This document shows positions 45,940-55,700 of a stretch of DNA of 64,000 nt, piece by piece. Position numbers and translations under genes: made by a program. The stretch comes from Tolypothrix campylonemoides VB511288 (lineage in GTDB: Bacteria; Cyanobacteriota; Cyanobacteriia; Cyanobacteriales; Nostocaceae): NCBI GenBank assembly GCA_000828075.3, contig JXCB02000001.1, forward strand, positions 1,098,074-1,162,073, written 5' to 3'. Numbering within the stretch: the stretch's first letter is position 1; each line of letters opens with the position of its first letter. The notes under the pieces are model-generated. The model had not been told where the DNA came from, did no database searches, and saw nothing but the letters and a program-made list of their open reading frames with translations.

Positions 45940-46926
45940 ATGGTTGTCTACTTTTACTGGGGTGAGGATGATTTTGCTATAGAAAAGGCGGTTGCACTTG
46001 TGCGCGATCGCGTCCTAGATCCTTTATGGACAAGTTTTAATTACACAGTACTCCCTCCAGATCAGCCTGATGCGCCGATCCAGGCATTAAATCAAGTGAT
46101 GACACCACCTTTTGGAGCCGGTGGACGCTTGGTATGGCTTGCAAATACTACCCTTTGCCAGCAATGTTCAGACAATGTGCTCTCTGAATTGGTAAGAACT
46201 CTGCCAGTCATCCCGGAAAATTCATTTTTGTTGCTCACTAGTAGTCACAAACCAGACGAACGCCTCAAATCTACCAAAATTTTGAAAAAATTTGCCCAAT
46301 TCCGAGAATTTCCTTTAATTCCGCCTTGGAAAACGGAACAATTGGTGCAGTCTGTCACTCAAGCTGCTCAAACAGTAGGAGTGAAACTGACTCAGTCAAG
46401 TGTAGAGATGTTGGCAGAAAATGTAGGCAATGATACACGTCTTCTACACAACGAGTTAGAGAAATTACGGCTTTATGCTCAAGGTAGCAATCAGGCTTTA
46501 GATACAGACGCCGTCGCTCAGTTAGTTCAAAATACAACTCAAAATAGCCTACAATTAGCAGCAGCAATCAGAACAGGCGACACAGCTAGAGCTTTAGCAA
46601 TATTGACCGACATCATCAATGCTTGTGAGCCTCCTTTGCGAATAGTTGCTACGCTTATTGGTCAATTTCGCACTTGGTTGTGGGTCAAGCTGATGATAGA
46701 AAATGGTGAGCGCAATTCACAAGTTATTGCCAAAGCTGCGGAGATAGGCAACCCCAATCGCATTTACTATTTACAAAAAGAAATTCAATCTGTTTCTGTG
46801 CAGCAACTTATTGCCAGTTTACCTATATTGTTAGATTTGGAAGTTAGTCTCAAACAAGGAGCTTCAGAGATGTCAGCACTACAGACTAAAGTTATAGAGC
46901 TTTGTCAAGTATATCGAAGAAATTGA
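45940..46926 (+). CDS. holA: DNA polymerase III clamp-loader subunit delta
   Basis: ATG 45940 (MVVYFYWGEDDFAIEKAV) is the likely start; GTG 45928 is in frame. The 328-aa product shows the delta family pattern: NTLCQQC, LLLTSSHKPDERLKSTK near 91-107, GNDTRLLHNELEKL near 167-180, and the collar domain PPLRIVATLIGQFRTWLWVK. Delta opens the beta clamp during loading and works with delta-prime (16283-17212) and tau/gamma. The length is normal for cyanobacteria. A long STRR array precedes it. Confidence 0.92.
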   Translation: MVVYFYWGEDDFAIEKAVALVRDRVLDPLWTSFNYTVLPPDQPDAPIQALNQVMTPPFGAGGRLVWLANTTLCQQCSDNVLSELVRTLPVIPENSFLLLTSSHKPDERLKSTKILKKFAQFREFPLIPPWKTEQLVQSVTQAAQTVGVKLTQSSVEMLAENVGNDTRLLHNELEKLRLYAQGSNQALDTDAVAQLVQNTTQNSLQLAAAIRTGDTARALAILTDIINACEPPLRIVATLIGQFRTWLWVKLMIENGERNSQVIAKAAEIGNPNRIYYLQKEIQSVSVQQLIASLPILLDLEVSLKQGASEMSALQTKVIELCQVYRRN

Positions 46927-47032
46927 CAACAAAAACAAACATTTGATGGTTTGGGTGTTTTCCGGAACTTCTCACTCCTAAAATAATTCACAGTGATTAA
47001 CATATCCCGACTGTAGTTGTTTCATAAAGCAA

Positions 47033-47503
47033 ATGAGAAGATATTACCATAGCTTTTTCCGACTTAGTCTAGTTCGGATACTTTCCCAATCTTTGTTCGT
47101 AGGCGTTATTGCGACTGCAAGTTTGGTTTCTAGTGCTTTAGTTTTGAGTTCAAAAGTCGATGCTCAAGCTCCACAATCAGTTAACCCTAATGAACTTAGA
47201 AGTTACGCTAAAGCTATGTTAACAATGGAGCCACGGCGTCAACAAGCCTTTGATGAAATCAAAAAAATTATTGGGAATGGCGAAGTTCCTAAAATTGTTT
47301 GTAACAATAATAACAGCTTAAGTGGTCTTCCTGGCAAGGCTAGAGATATTGCTGTGAATTACTGCCAAAGCTATCAAAAAGTAGTTGAAGAGAATGGTCT
47401 AACCATTGACAGATACAACACGATTACTACACAAGTACAAAGTAACGAAGATTTAAAACGGCAGATGTACAATCTACTACTTAACCTACAAAAAAATCCT
47501 TAA
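47033..47503 (+). CDS. Exported DUF4168-like protein
   Basis: The 156-aa product has a signal peptide (FVGVIATASLVSSALVL, then VDAQA) and a helical secreted domain: NELRSYAKAMLTMEPRRQQAFDEIKKI and IAVNYCQSYQKVVEENGLTIDRYNTIT. This matches the pattern I know for DUF4168, common in cyanobacteria and of unknown role. Two Cys (KIVCNN, VNYCQS) may form a disulfide. It follows holA by 106 bp on the same strand but has its own spacer. Confidence 0.75.
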   Translation: MRRYYHSFFRLSLVRILSQSLFVGVIATASLVSSALVLSSKVDAQAPQSVNPNELRSYAKAMLTMEPRRQQAFDEIKKIIGNGEVPKIVCNNNNSLSGLPGKARDIAVNYCQSYQKVVEENGLTIDRYNTITTQVQSNEDLKRQMYNLLLNLQKNP

Positions 47504-47844
47504 TTTCTGTTGGTACAATAGAAAAAATATGAAATTTTTTCCAAGAAAAAATTGATGAAACTGGTTATAACCGGAAAGGAGGAGATGTCATAAATCCAAA
47601 CTTAAATAACTCAATAAGTGGTTGATCCACCATAGCAAAAATACGCCTTTAGCTTAAAAAAGTCTGTTTTGCGGTGGTACAGACACCGTTTCAATTTTGA
47701 TACGAGCTATCTGATAGTTTGGAGTTGTAACATTGCCATGAGCAAACATACAATGATAACCAATATGCTTATGTATGATATGCTTATGTATGAATGTGTC
47801 TTTAGCAGCGCCTGCGTAAGTATTGAATCTCTCTGAGAAAACTC
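47504..47844. other. Gene-free stretch with an orphan ribosome-binding site
   Basis: A strong GGAGGAG at 47579-47585 is followed at once by ATG TCA TAA, so translation could not proceed beyond two codons. A direct repeat of ATGCTTATGTATGA occurs near 47767-47796. I see no gene; it may be decayed sequence. Confidence 0.4.
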
Positions 47845-48096
47845 CTACTTGATTGGCTGATATTCATCATTTACGTCAACACCTGCACCAATCACTTCAG
47901 AACTGAACACAATGAAATCAGCACCAATGAAGTTACCTTCTGTGTCAAAAATTTGATAAGCAAGTTTGTCTTGGTTAGCAAGAAAAGTATCATTTCCAAT
48001 AATCACTGCCTTATAGCTGAAGTAAATTTGACGTTTTATTTCACTCTTAATAGAGATGGTAAATGATACAGTATTAGCCGCACTGGTATTAGCCAA
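47845..48096 (-). CDS. Hypothetical protein or gene fragment
   Basis: The 83-aa frame begins at TTG 48096 and stays open further upstream without an ATG, so it may be the tail of a decayed longer gene. It looks beta-rich (SFTISIKSEIKRQIYFSYKAVIIGNDTF, LAYQIFDTEGNFIGADFIVF). No signal peptide or known motif is seen. The upstream part merges into a GTGGGCA/TGCCCAC palindrome. Confidence 0.45.
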   Translation of the reverse strand: MANTSAANTVSFTISIKSEIKRQIYFSYKAVIIGNDTFLANQDKLAYQIFDTEGNFIGADFIVFSSEVIGAGVDVNDEYQPIK

Positions 48097-48622
48097 TGGT
48101 CGAAATAGACCAACAACCCGGATATAGTGGGCAAAATACGGTAAGCACTGCCCACCCTACAATACTTAAGATTTTTCATAAATCATTTAGGATAGCTATA
48201 TATACATAAAAATGTCACGCTGAACGTAACATAGAAAAACATAGTCTCTTGCAAATACCCTTTGGCAAGCCGCAAGAACTAGGCATCTTTGCTTTGTTCA
48301 GAATGACATTTGAAATTTAAACTTGGTATGACTACCAAATATCCCGTTTCTGTAGTGATTACACAATAAATGATTTTCATATAGTCAGAAAGTACCCCCA
48401 AGGGTACTCTTGGATGAATCCCACATCCCGCATCTTGGGGTGTCACACAGCATAATCACTGGAATTTTTCTTATTTTTCAGCTAAAAATTATGCTTTGAA
48501 ATCGTTCTTTATCCGTTGATTCGAGGAGTAATGGTATATGAAATAGCTTTATCTCTTTCTAAAAAACAGTAAAAACCGATTGTGATAGTTGAGGGTGCAG
48601 AATGTCAGTTATGAATCAACTC
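48097..48622. other. Spacer with small palindromes
   Basis: GTGGGCA/TGCCCAC arms lie at 48127-48133 and 48149-48155, and AGTACCC/GGGTACT at 48391-48408. No gene is seen in this AT-rich interval. Confidence 0.5.
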
Positions 48623-49375
48623 TTAATTTTCACAATCTAAAAATGCTTGTCGCTTTGCATGAATATTTTTCATGTGCTTTTTCACTGTATTTACAGTAAT
48701 GTAAAGCTGAGCAGCAATTTCTTTGTAGCTATGTTTTGCTCGATAAAGATACCAAATTTCAGCTTCTCGCGGTGTCAATTCGTATTTTCTAACTTCAGCT
48801 AGTGCAATATTCTTTAAAGATTCACATTTATTTTCAATTATTACTAACAGGCTAGAGCGGTTAAATCGGTCTAAGTTTAACAGTCTCGCTCTAATACGAA
48901 AAATTTTTGTTTTATCTAATACAATTTCATTACATAAGATTATGATTTTATTCGGGTAAAAGCTCTTACTTTTCGCGAGATCTGGAAAACCTCTCTCCTG
49001 CTTTTTGAGAGGCTTTGAATTCTCCCCGTTCCCTAAAAGGGAAGGGGGTTGGGGAGTTAGGTTTTGCGTTGGTTTTTCTACATGACGTGAAAAGTCAGGG
49101 TAAAAGCTACGGTCTAGTAATGTTTTGCAAAGATGCCAGATAGCAGGTGGGATAAAATTAGGGTTGGAACTGTCTTGATTGAGTTGAGAAAGAATATGAT
49201 AAGCAGATGTATTGGCATAAATGATTTCGCCTGTTTCATTTAAGAGTAAGATACCGTCTTGTAAGTTTTCAATCACTTCTTGCAAAAAATAAGCTTGCTG
49301 CGAATTATGCAACTCAATAGTATTTAGCTGTTGTGGTTGAACTGCTGTTTTTGCCGATGTTTTTGTTATAATCAT
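48623..49375 (-). CDS. PAS-LuxR transcriptional regulator carrying an in-frame MITE
   Basis: ATG 49375 (MIITKTSAKTAVQ) is chosen; a GTG 20 codons upstream is open but lacks support. The 250-aa product has an N-terminal PAS domain (FLQEVIENLQDGILLLNETGEIIYAN) and a C-terminal LuxR-type DNA-binding domain (YELTPREAEIWYLYRAKHSYKEIAAQLYITVNTVKKHMKNI). Between them, about 48 residues (around 91-138, with NLTPQPPSLLGNGE) come from an inserted element flanked by an 11-bp duplication; the residues SFYP are repeated on both sides. The ligand and targets are unknown. It resembles PAS-LuxR regulators common in filamentous cyanobacteria. Confidence 0.82.
   Translation of the reverse strand: MIITKTSAKTAVQPQQLNTIELHNSQQAYFLQEVIENLQDGILLLNETGEIIYANTSAYHILSQLNQDSSNPNFIPPAIWHLCKTLLDRSFYPDFSRHVEKPTQNLTPQPPSLLGNGENSKPLKKQERGFPDLAKSKSFYPNKIIILCNEIVLDKTKIFRIRARLLNLDRFNRSSLLVIIENKCESLKNIALAEVRKYELTPREAEIWYLYRAKHSYKEIAAQLYITVNTVKKHMKNIHAKRQAFLDCEN
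48965..49097. mobile_element. 133-bp MITE inside the PAS-LuxR gene, 11-bp target duplication
   Basis: GGGTAAAAGCT flanks it at 48954-48964 and 49098-49108. The ends are imperfect inverted repeats (TTACTTTTCGCG and TGACTTTTCACG, each followed by a GAAAACC/GAAAAACC stretch). A CTCCCC...GGGGAG palindrome lies at 49022-49056. Insert plus duplication is 144 bp, so the frame is kept. The encoded NLTPQPPSLLG string is a phrase I recall from many unrelated cyanobacterial proteins. Confidence 0.8.
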
Positions 49376-49880
49376 GGGAGATGCTTCAATTTTCACAACA
49401 TTATTTAATAGTTTGATTGGAATTGAAAAATGCACCTTGAATTGTCTTAAAATGGTAGATTAATGGCACATGAATATGCAGATTGCTGTGCAATTTATGA
49501 CGTGCCACACTATCAGAGTAAACTTTTAAAAGTTTTTTTAGCCTTGTTGACAAGTTGATTGTAAATACAGCTCTTGAATGCTCTATTTCGGATGCAGATA
49601 TTGCAAGCATTGAATTAATTTATGTATAGGCAAATTCCTATAAAAGCATCTAGTAAATAAATATGATGCTTAGCAGTGATGAGTTTTTTAGTTTGAAGTT
49701 TGAAATCATGTCCGGATGAACACTTAACTTCTTGCATAAGTTCCTAGAACCCACCCAGGTGCAACAAAGGGCTTTTGATTTGCTTGACCTTAGCCTCATT
49801 TGTACCCAGTAACGGCTGACTCCAATTCGCCAAAACCCCTGTATGCATAGACTACACATTTTTGTCAAAGGGGAACTTCA
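49376..49880. other. Spacer with remnants of mobile DNA
   Basis: A minus-strand stretch at about 49690-49850 (GTTGCACCTGGGTGGGTTC, GAGGCTAAGGTCAAGC) looks like part of an old insertion, with frames broken by stops. No intact gene. Confidence 0.4.
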
Positions 49881-49999
49881 GGTTAACGATAGTGCAGTTC
49901 CAGTTCTGGGAGGGTGTTGCTCAGCTCCCCAAAATTTTTCGCTCTCCTATGTGACTCCACCAAGATCTCTCAACCATCCGCTTCATCGACTTGTTAGCC
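49881..49999 (-). other. attC-like recombination site B
   Basis: On the minus strand, GGCTAAC AAGTCGATGAAGCGGA opens the site and CTGCACTATC GTTAACC closes it, about 119 bp. GGCTAAC and GTTAACC can pair (one wobble) and CGAT pairs with ATCG inside them, giving an attC-type fold. The stop codon of the APH-like gene lies within GGCTAAC, as in many integron cassettes. The closing box differs by one base from the GTTRRRY consensus. Confidence 0.45.
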
Positions 50000-51025
50000 T
50001 TCGCCAACTATGCGCTCGCTGCCCAACAACTCCTCTGTTGAAGCTTTTAAGACAGTACGCAAAAGGACTTGTGTCGCATCGATGTCTTTCTTAGTGGCTT
50101 TGAATTCAGACAGATCACCGAGTGTTTCAAGAAATGCATAAGCAAAAGCTCCTTTAAGAACTGATTGCTCAGTTTCACTCAATGGCAAGCATTGATGATA
50201 CATTGACAGAGTGCTTCGGAGTTGCTCAAAGGTCAACAGACTCCCCCCTGCGGGCGAAGAGCCACTAGCTAACCCATAACACAAATCAATTAACCGTTCT
50301 CCCTGGGTTGACTCATCCACATCGACAAGACCGCTTAAAACATTATCTTGAAAGAAAACATGACAAAACCGAAAATCTCCGTGAAGGATGGTTTGTGTTA
50401 GGGTGCATACTTCTGTCTCCTCGATTAACAGCATTGCTTCTGACACAAGATCCTGTGATATGGACGGGTTCTCTTTCAAATCACTCCATAACTCATGGCG
50501 ATTTTCCCAATTGTCTTCCCAAGTTGCGTCACTCCCCAGCACTGGATGCGAATACTCAAAACCAACGCGATGAAACTGAGCCATTGCCTCCGCGTACTGG
50601 CACAATAGTGGTTCACTTGCTTGTTCCATTGGTTTTCCCGGAACATCGCGCATCAAATAAACTACGTCATAATCTGAATCTACATTCTCTAGTGGAGACA
50701 AATACCAACTGCCATTAATAGTAGAAATAACTTCAGGCACCAAGACCCCTTGCTTTCGCGCATAGTCCAGCCACGGAAACAGTTGGTCTGGGTTCTCGTG
50801 CATATCGCGTGAGGCAAATTTGAGATGATAAACCTCGCCGTCAGCTTTGAGCTTCGCGACCAACCCATAAGCAATGTGCAGTGTATCAACTTCGATTGCT
50901 CCAAACTGATACTGTTGCTGAAGATGACGAATCACAAATTCTGTTGCTGACTCTACTGAATCAAAGCCGTAAATGTTTTTTAGCTCGGCAAGAACATCTT
51001 TACCATAAGGAGATAAAACTTGCAT
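49994..51025 (-). CDS. APH-fold phosphotransferase, possible integron gene cassette
   Basis: The 343-aa product has the aminoglycoside-phosphotransferase fold. TILHGDFRFCHVFF near 213-226 holds the catalytic Asp; the downstream LSGLVDVDESTQGERLIDLCYGL supplies the metal-binding Asp of the DxD region. An N-terminal lobe has YHLKFASRD with the ATP-binding Lys. The substrate may be an amino alcohol, sugar or antibiotic; the family is broad and resistance cannot be claimed. The gene lies between two attC-like sites (51091-51177 before it, 49881-49999 at its stop codon), so it may be a mobile cassette. No integrase is in the window. Confidence 0.75.
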   Translation of the reverse strand: MQVLSPYGKDVLAELKNIYGFDSVESATEFVIRHLQQQYQFGAIEVDTLHIAYGLVAKLKADGEVYHLKFASRDMHENPDQLFPWLDYARKQGVLVPEVISTINGSWYLSPLENVDSDYDVVYLMRDVPGKPMEQASEPLLCQYAEAMAQFHRVGFEYSHPVLGSDATWEDNWENRHELWSDLKENPSISQDLVSEAMLLIEETEVCTLTQTILHGDFRFCHVFFQDNVLSGLVDVDESTQGERLIDLCYGLASGSSPAGGSLLTFEQLRSTLSMYHQCLPLSETEQSVLKGAFAYAFLETLGDLSEFKATKKDIDATQVLLRTVLKASTEELLGSERIVGEG

Positions 51026-51090
51026 AAATTCTCACTAAACTCTCAATTCTTCATAGCCTAGTCTTGCAATCGCTTACCGTCAACCCAGCA

Positions 51091-51177
51091 GGCTAACGTT
51101 CGATCGGCAGCGGCTGCCAGTAAATCTGAACAAGCGCCAGTAGCTCCCTTGGGTCCGCTACATTACGGTTGTTAGCT
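51091..51177 (-). other. attC-like recombination site A
   Basis: On the minus strand it reads AGCTAAC AACCGTAATGTAGCGGAC, about 40 loop bases, then GCCGCTGCCGATCGAAC GTTAGCC. GCTAAC pairs with GTTAGC, and AGCGG with CCGCT, giving the two-box stem expected of attC sites. It lies 65 bp ahead of the APH-like gene in the same orientation. The GTTRRRY box has one mismatch. Confidence 0.5.
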
Positions 51178-51795
51178 AGCGCTTATGCGATGATTAGCCG
51201 TATCTACTGCAAACTGAGTTGAATCCAGCAGAGACTACTCCTTGGACGCCAGAAGAATACCTATTTTTTAACCGCAGAGGCGCAGAGGACACAGAGAGAA
51301 GAGTAAATCATTATAGGTAATCTTAGACCGGGAAGGGAGTAGTCACCTTTACTGCGACGAAGCGATAAAGCAAAGTGAGAAATGAGTCGTGCTGCTACAT
51401 GTAGCGTAGATGCTCCCTTCAGTTCCTGTCTTTCTTCGGGAATCATAATTCTGGGCAGTCTTTGCTAGCACTATTCCCTAATTATAATTTTTTCCAAAAT
51501 GTGACGCGCTATCTTGTCAAATTGGGCAAGAAGTGGTAATTTAAAAGTGATAATTTATGCTACATTTGTAGTTTTTAATATTACATTGGACAAAACCTCC
51601 AATCTGTCGCTGCGGCTTTTTATTTGTAACACTTTTGTCTATGCCTTTGTAACACTTTCGCCAATAGTGTCGCTATGTTCATAAGCCTGCAAATCTAAAT
51701 TCCAATCGCACAAGTAGCTGAAGCGTTGGTGACAGAGTAGCAATTAGTTTCCCGCAATCCGATAACTAAGTAGATAACCAAGAAGCACTAGAAGC
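51178..51795. other. Gene-free accessory spacer
   Basis: At 51264-51304 lies TTAACCGCAGAGGCGCAGAG followed by GACACAGAGAGAA, a dispersed repeat seen widely in cyanobacterial DNA. A short minus-strand frame over 51261-51446 is built on it and is unlikely to be a gene. The remainder is AT-rich leader of the next gene. Confidence 0.5.
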
Positions 51796-52728
51796 ATGAA
51801 ATCACTTTCTTTTTTTGAAAAAGCTGACATTTTACCTAAAAATGAGCTAATCTCGGCTGAGGTAATCAAAGATTTCATAGCAGAAAAATATGAAATAACT
51901 TTTCCATTTGAATGTGCGTTAATAGCAGAAGAAGGAGAACGAGGATATAACGATCATTACCTAATCAAAGGAGAAAATTTTCGTTATGTCTTCCGAGTGT
52001 ATCTGAATGGTAAGTACTATGCTCCAGAATTTGAAAATTTTCAGTTTGAATTAGATTTGTTGGAGTTTGTATTTTCTAAAGGTGTTCCCGTATCATATCC
52101 CATTCCTCAAAAGCAAGGAGGAACTATGTCGGTGATAGAAACAAAGCAAGGATTGAGAGCGTGTGCTCTGTTCTCTTATGCTGAAGGAAAGCCCCTTGAC
52201 GAAGACACAGATCCTACACCGACTCTATGTTTTGAACTAGGTAAAGCCATAGCATCTTTTCATTTAGCGGCAGATTCATTTCATAGCCAACACCATAGAA
52301 ATCATCTTAATGAAGATTATTTAGTAAAAATGCCGCTAAAGTTTATTGAAGCCAATTGGTCTCTTGAACGAAAAGCAGAATTACCAGAATTAGCTATGGT
52401 AAATGAGTTATTACAACGTTTTGTGCAACTTAAAAAAGAATCAAATAATTATGGCATCATACACGGTGATATCAATACAGGCAATTTCCATTTTACAGAT
52501 GACAATCAAATCACACTTTTTGACTTTGATTACTGTGCTTATGGATGGAGAGCTTATGATTTGCTTCTTGCTGAGGAACTGAATGAGGAGGCACGTAAAT
52601 CACTTTTAGACGGTTATCAATGTGTACGTAGTTTGTCTGCTGACGAATTAGAAAGTATAAGCTTCTTGTACCACTTGAGCCAGATATGGGATTGGGGCGA
52701 TGAGTTAGCAATTGACCTAGTAAGATAG
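51796..52728 (+). CDS. APH-family kinase-like protein (homoserine kinase type II-like), short C terminus
   Basis: The 310-aa product has an N-terminal ATP lobe (ENFRYVFRVYLNGK), the catalytic loop GIIHGDINTGNFHF near 214-227 and the metal-binding FDFDYCAYGWRAYDL near 237-251. This resembles the SrkA/homoserine-kinase-II branch of the APH fold, whose bacterial members phosphorylate small molecules or proteins. It stops soon after LSQIWDWGDELAIDL, where relatives usually have some further C-terminal residues, so slight truncation is possible. It is AT-rich compared with its neighbours. Confidence 0.75.
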   Translation: MKSLSFFEKADILPKNELISAEVIKDFIAEKYEITFPFECALIAEEGERGYNDHYLIKGENFRYVFRVYLNGKYYAPEFENFQFELDLLEFVFSKGVPVSYPIPQKQGGTMSVIETKQGLRACALFSYAEGKPLDEDTDPTPTLCFELGKAIASFHLAADSFHSQHHRNHLNEDYLVKMPLKFIEANWSLERKAELPELAMVNELLQRFVQLKKESNNYGIIHGDINTGNFHFTDDNQITLFDFDYCAYGWRAYDLLLAEELNEEARKSLLDGYQCVRSLSADELESISFLYHLSQIWDWGDELAIDLVR

Positions 52729-52775
52729 CTTCAATAAAGTTCTGGTTTTTCTTCGGTAGTCATGACTCTGAGATG

Positions 52776-55700
52776 TCAAGTACGCCCAACCAGGCTAGCA
52801 ACGACTGTAGCTAACTCAGCAGGTTCAACAGGTTTAGGCAAATGCAGCTGATAACCTTCTTGAATGGCTCGCATTCTATCCTCTGGTCTAGCATATGCTG
52901 TTAATGCTGCGGCTGGAATCTTTCCCTTTTGCTGCGGTGAGGAGATGTCTCCAGCACGTTCAATCGCTCGCACTTTGCGGATCAAAGAATAACCATCTTC
53001 CTCTGGCATTCCGATGTCGCTGACTAAAACATCTGGTTTCCATTGTGTTATGGTGTCCAGTGCTTCCCGTGCTGAACCCACCGCCTTAACTTCGGCTTGG
53101 CACTGTTGCAGTACAGTTATCAGAAAATCTCGGGTATCAGCTTCATCGTCTACAACCAACACCCGCACGCCGTCAAGGGAAATATGTGGATCTGAGGTTT
53201 GGGAGTCAAACTCAGCAAGCGGTTGTGCAATGAATTGGCTTGTTCCCTTGTCCTGTCCCCTTGTCCTCTTATCTTCATTATTGAGCAGCGCTAACTTGAC
53301 TGTGAACGTAGCACCTTGCCCTTTACCTGGGCTTTCTGCGTGGATGGTACCACCATGCAGTTCTACGAAATGACGCACAATTGCTAACCCCAGTCCCAGT
53401 CCACCATGTACCCTTGTGCTGGAACTATCAGCTTGACGAAAACGGTCAAAGACGTATGGCAGAAAATCGGAACTAATACCGATACCCGTGTCGCTTACCG
53501 AGATTTGGGCATATTGTGGGGAGGGTGAGGGGGATGAGGGAGGGAGGGAGGGAGTGAGAGAGTGAGGGAGGGAGGGGGATGAGGGAGTGAGGGAGTGAGG
53601 GAGTGAGGGGGATACTAGTCCCTTATTTTCCTGATCATCTTGTTTAACTACCCTAAGCTGCACTTCTACTCGACCACCTTGGGGTGTAAACTTGATGGCA
53701 TTAGATAGCAGATTCCAAATGACTTGCTGTAAACGCTCTGGATCACCAGAAACTAAGAATTTGGGTTTTTGATTTTTTGACTTTAAATGATTATATAAAT
53801 TATTAGGTTGCTCGTCGGCGAATTTTAGATTTTGAGTGTAAGAAAATTCTGGATTTTCATCAGTATTACCCAAGTCATTATCTAAAACATAAAAATTTAA
53901 ATCGATTTCTTTTGCCTCAGCCGCGAAGCGTACGGTTTCAAGCGCAGCATCAATGATGGTAACGAGGTCGCAAGTGCGGACATTCAGCCGTAACTTGCCT
54001 CTAATCATGCGCGAGATATCTAGTAAGTCTTCAATGAGCTGCGTTTGTGCCCTAGCATTTCGTTCTATTGTCTCTAATGCCTTAGCGACCTTGGTTGGAT
54101 CTAGCTGGCGACGGGAACGTAAAAGCTGTGCCCAACCGAGGATAGCGTTGAGGGGCGATCGCAATTCGTGGGACAAGATTGCCAAAAATTCATCTTTCAT
54201 GCGGTTTGCCTCTCTCAACTGCTCAGTTTGCTGTTGTAAAGAAGCAATCAAGCCAGCACGTTCCATTGCGATCGCAATCTGGTCGCACACTGCTTGCATC
54301 ATCCCCAATTCATTCTGAGTAAATTTAGACCGATTACGGCTGCCAAAGGCAAGAGTCCCCAGAAGCCGCCCCTGCGCTATTAAAGGGTAGCTGTAATATG
54401 CTGTAATCCCCGCAGAGCGGATAAACGTTGTCTTTGGATCAGTTGATTGCTGCACATTTTCCACAGCAATTGGACGGCGCTCTTGTGCTGTTGTCCCGCA
54501 CACCCCTTCACCAAACTTCATCCACTCAACTTTTTTTGCCAATTTCTCTGTCACACCACTATAGGATGCCAGTTGCAATACCTGCTTATCTTCATCAACT
54601 AAATAGTTAAAGTAAACATCTAAACGAATTTGTTCCGAGAGTTTTCTAAACAACCCCTCAATCAATGCCACAGGCTGCTGACTTGATAGTAAATCACTTG
54701 CCGTGTTAAATAATAACTGTAGCCTTCTATACCCCAACGAAAGCGCTTTTTCCACGCGCTTGAGATTGCTAATATCTTGAAATACCAAAACACAGGTCGC
54801 TGGATGACCGTGCATTGCGCTTAGGGTATCGGCAAATATCAGCAGGGAACGGACACCCACTGGAGTGTGCCAGTCGAGTTCAAATCCCTCAATACGTTCG
54901 CCACGGGCAACCCGTATCCCTGGAGCCTGTTCTACTGGAATAGTATTTCCCGCCGCGTCGGTGGAGTAGTAATAATTACCATAGTCTTCATTTGATTCAG
55001 CCTTGGGAAATTTCCCCCCAGCCACAACGTCCGCAGCAACGTTGGCGAAAGTGACCTTTGCTGTTCCTGGTTCTATCAACAGCATCGGCATTGGCATGAG
55101 GTTAAGCAAATCTTCGAGCCATTTTTGCTGATTGCGGAGTGTTTCCTCCACCTGCTTACGCTCTGTGATGTCGTTAGTAAAGGCAAGAATTTGTTCTATT
55201 TCACCGTTTTCATCCAAAAGCGGCAGATATTTGATTTCTGTGGTAAATGTGCCGTAATCGGGTAAGGTGATTGTGGCTTCTGTCTTTTGTAAGGTGCGTG
55301 TTTCTTGCGCCTTAATTAAAGTGGGAAGATAAGCTTGTGTTGCTTCAGGGGGAAAAATTTCCTCGTCAGTGCGTCCAAGAATTTCCTCTTTTGGTTTTTT
55401 AACTCGCTGCAATGCAGCAGTATTGACAAACTGTAACCGCCGCTCGGCATCGTAAATCGCAAAGACATCGGGAATGTTATCAAGTGCCAAACGGAATCTT
55501 TCTTGGGTCTGGCGTAGTGCTTGCTCTGCTTGTTTGCGAGCGCTCAAATCCAAGATAAATGCCACCGACTCCTCGCGCTTTTCGCCTAACAACGAGTAAC
55601 CTATTAAAACTGGGACGCGGCTACCATCCTTACGAATGTACTCTTTTTCGTAAGGCGTACAAGCACCTTTCTCCCTTGCTTCGGCTATGCGTTCTTCATC

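Noticed and set aside
49650-49868. 72-codon minus-strand frame
   Set aside because: It seems to be a piece of decayed mobile DNA; there is no ribosome-binding site and the frame breaks on both sides.
49994-51025. Antibiotic-resistance gene
   Set aside because: The APH fold covers many substrates. The sequence does not match a resistance enzyme I can name, so no resistance claim is made.
51261-51446. 61-codon minus-strand frame
   Set aside because: It covers the dispersed ACCGCAGAGGCGCAGAGG repeat and has no independent support.
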